Assembly: GCA_030829925.1 (NCBI GenBank)
Contig: JAURNZ010000038.1
Coordinates: forward strand, 1 to 6,200
Length of the DNA stretch: 6,200 nt
Reading direction: 5' to 3'
Source: Gammaproteobacteria bacterium
Lineage (GTDB): Bacteria; Pseudomonadota; Gammaproteobacteria; Comchoanobacterales; Comchoanobacteraceae
Part shown: positions 5,557 to 6,200 of the stretch, piece by piece
How positions within the stretch are numbered: position 1 is the first letter of the stretch
Layout: each line of letters begins with the position of its first letter
Notes under the pieces: generated by a model
Told to the model about the DNA's origin: nothing
Seen by the model: the letters and a program-made list of their open reading frames with translations, nothing else
Database searches by the model: none
Made by a program: the position numbers and the translations under genes

Positions 5557-6200
5557 ATTCTTGATCAAATCTGTAATACTTTTCACCAAGTTTAATTTTA
5601 TTACGACCACTCTTTACACGCCACCGGTTGGTGTCTCTAAGTGAATACACACAGCCACAATACTCTTGCTGATAAAAAGATTCCGTTTTGGATAGCTCTA
5701 TCATTCTCTTTGAACCACCACCTTTGCGCCAATTAAGTGTCCAATATTCTAAATTTGCAAACGGTGCAGCAGCTCTCACACCACTACGGTTAATTTGATC
5801 CATGTCTTTCCAACGAGAAATCCCAAGGCTACTCGTGATAACATCGAAACGATTTGTCATTGCATAACGGGCTGTTTTTTCAAAACGCTGGTCAAAACAT
5901 CCAGTACAACGCTTGCCTCGTTCAGGCTCATCACCCATGCCAGACAATCTTGCAAACCAATGATCTCTATCACGATCATAGTCATCATCTGCATCAATAA
6001 ATTCAATACCTAATTTATCTGCAAAACGTTTATTTTCATCCTTACGCAGCAAATACTCTTTTTTAGGATGAATATTAGGGTTATAAAAATACAACGCATA
6101 ATCTATCTTACTTTCAGCCAGTCTCTCCATAATGTCACCGCAACAAGGTGCACAACATGTGTGCATCAATAGCTTTTGTTTGCCTTCAGGTAAATTAAGT
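5555..6200 (-). CDS. queH: QueH, epoxyqueuosine reductase (5' end outside window)
   Basis: QueH (formerly DUF208) reduces epoxyqueuosine to queuosine in tRNA anticodons with GUN sequence. It is the non-homologous replacement of the cobalamin enzyme QueG and carries an iron-sulfur cluster. Seen: the N-terminal cysteine motif HTCCAPCC, FYNPNIHPKKEY, DEPERGKRCTGCF (the CxxC pair), SLGISRWKDMDQIN, RKGGGSKRMIELSK, and YCGCVYS near the end. All are family signatures, and the reading frame is intact to its TAA. A TTG at 6169-6167 is the first listed start, but the frame stays open to the window edge with NLPEGKQKLL before MHTCC. That looks like the normal N-terminal lead-in, so the true start is probably a few codons beyond 6200. 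It converges on the peroxiredoxin gene across a shared terminator. No other queuosine genes are visible. Confidence 0.94.
   Translation of the reverse strand, partial: LNLPEGKQKLLMHTCCAPCCGDIMERLAESKIDYALYFYNPNIHPKKEYLLRKDENKRFADKLGIEFIDADDDYDRDRDHWFARLSGMGDEPERGKRCTGCFDQRFEKTARYAMTNRFDVITSSLGISRWKDMDQINRSGVRAAAPFANLEYWTLNWRKGGGSKRMIELSKTESFYQQEYCGCVYSLRDTNRWRVKSGRNKIKLGEKYYRFDQE

Noticed and set aside
5795..6013. Plus-strand open frame of 72 codons inside queH
   Set aside because: Antisense to conserved QueH motifs, with no supporting start signal.
1..6200. An undescribed defence, mobile or biosynthetic system
   Set aside because: Every sizeable coding region belongs to a well-known core family, gaps are short, and no repeats, recombinases or orphan conserved genes are visible.

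Overview
The window is a stretch of an AT-rich bacterial chromosome, most likely from a gammaproteobacterium (inference). The evidence is the conserved pairing rlmE-ftsH on one strand and the tightly packed lepB-rnc-era-recO order on the other, with protein motifs close to those of Escherichia coli. I cannot name the genus. No mobile element, RNA gene, CRISPR array or phage-like gene is visible, and gene density is high.

Left part, minus strand (1-1568): rlmE (23S rRNA U2552 2'-O-methyltransferase) is followed downstream by ftsH, a membrane AAA+ zinc protease. ftsH runs off the left edge, so only its N-terminal ~296 codons are present, up to just past Walker B. ftsH appears to start at TTG.

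Middle (1569-4774): a 129-bp divergent control region holds a 24-bp near-perfect palindrome overlapping a probable rlmE -10 box. The plus-strand unit that follows is lepB (signal peptidase I), rnc (RNase III), era (ribosome-assembly GTPase) and recO (recombination mediator). The junctions are 2 nt apart, 8 nt overlapping and 4 nt overlapping, so this looks like one translationally coupled operon. Together with rlmE, which acts on 23S rRNA, rnc and era make this a ribosome-maturation neighbourhood. LepB and FtsH work at the inner membrane, on protein export and protein quality control.

Right part (4775-6200): a 183-bp gap holds a good extended -10 promoter for a monocistronic AhpC-type peroxiredoxin. 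That gene converges on queH (epoxyqueuosine reductase, last step of queuosine synthesis) across a bidirectional intrinsic terminator. queH is open to the right edge and its true start lies outside the window.

This is largely ordinary core-genome sequence and I see no undescribed multi-gene system. The points worth a second look are the palindrome, an extra hydrophobic hairpin and an altered active-site box in LepB, shortened C-termini of Era and RecO, and an unusual resolving-cysteine arrangement in the peroxiredoxin.
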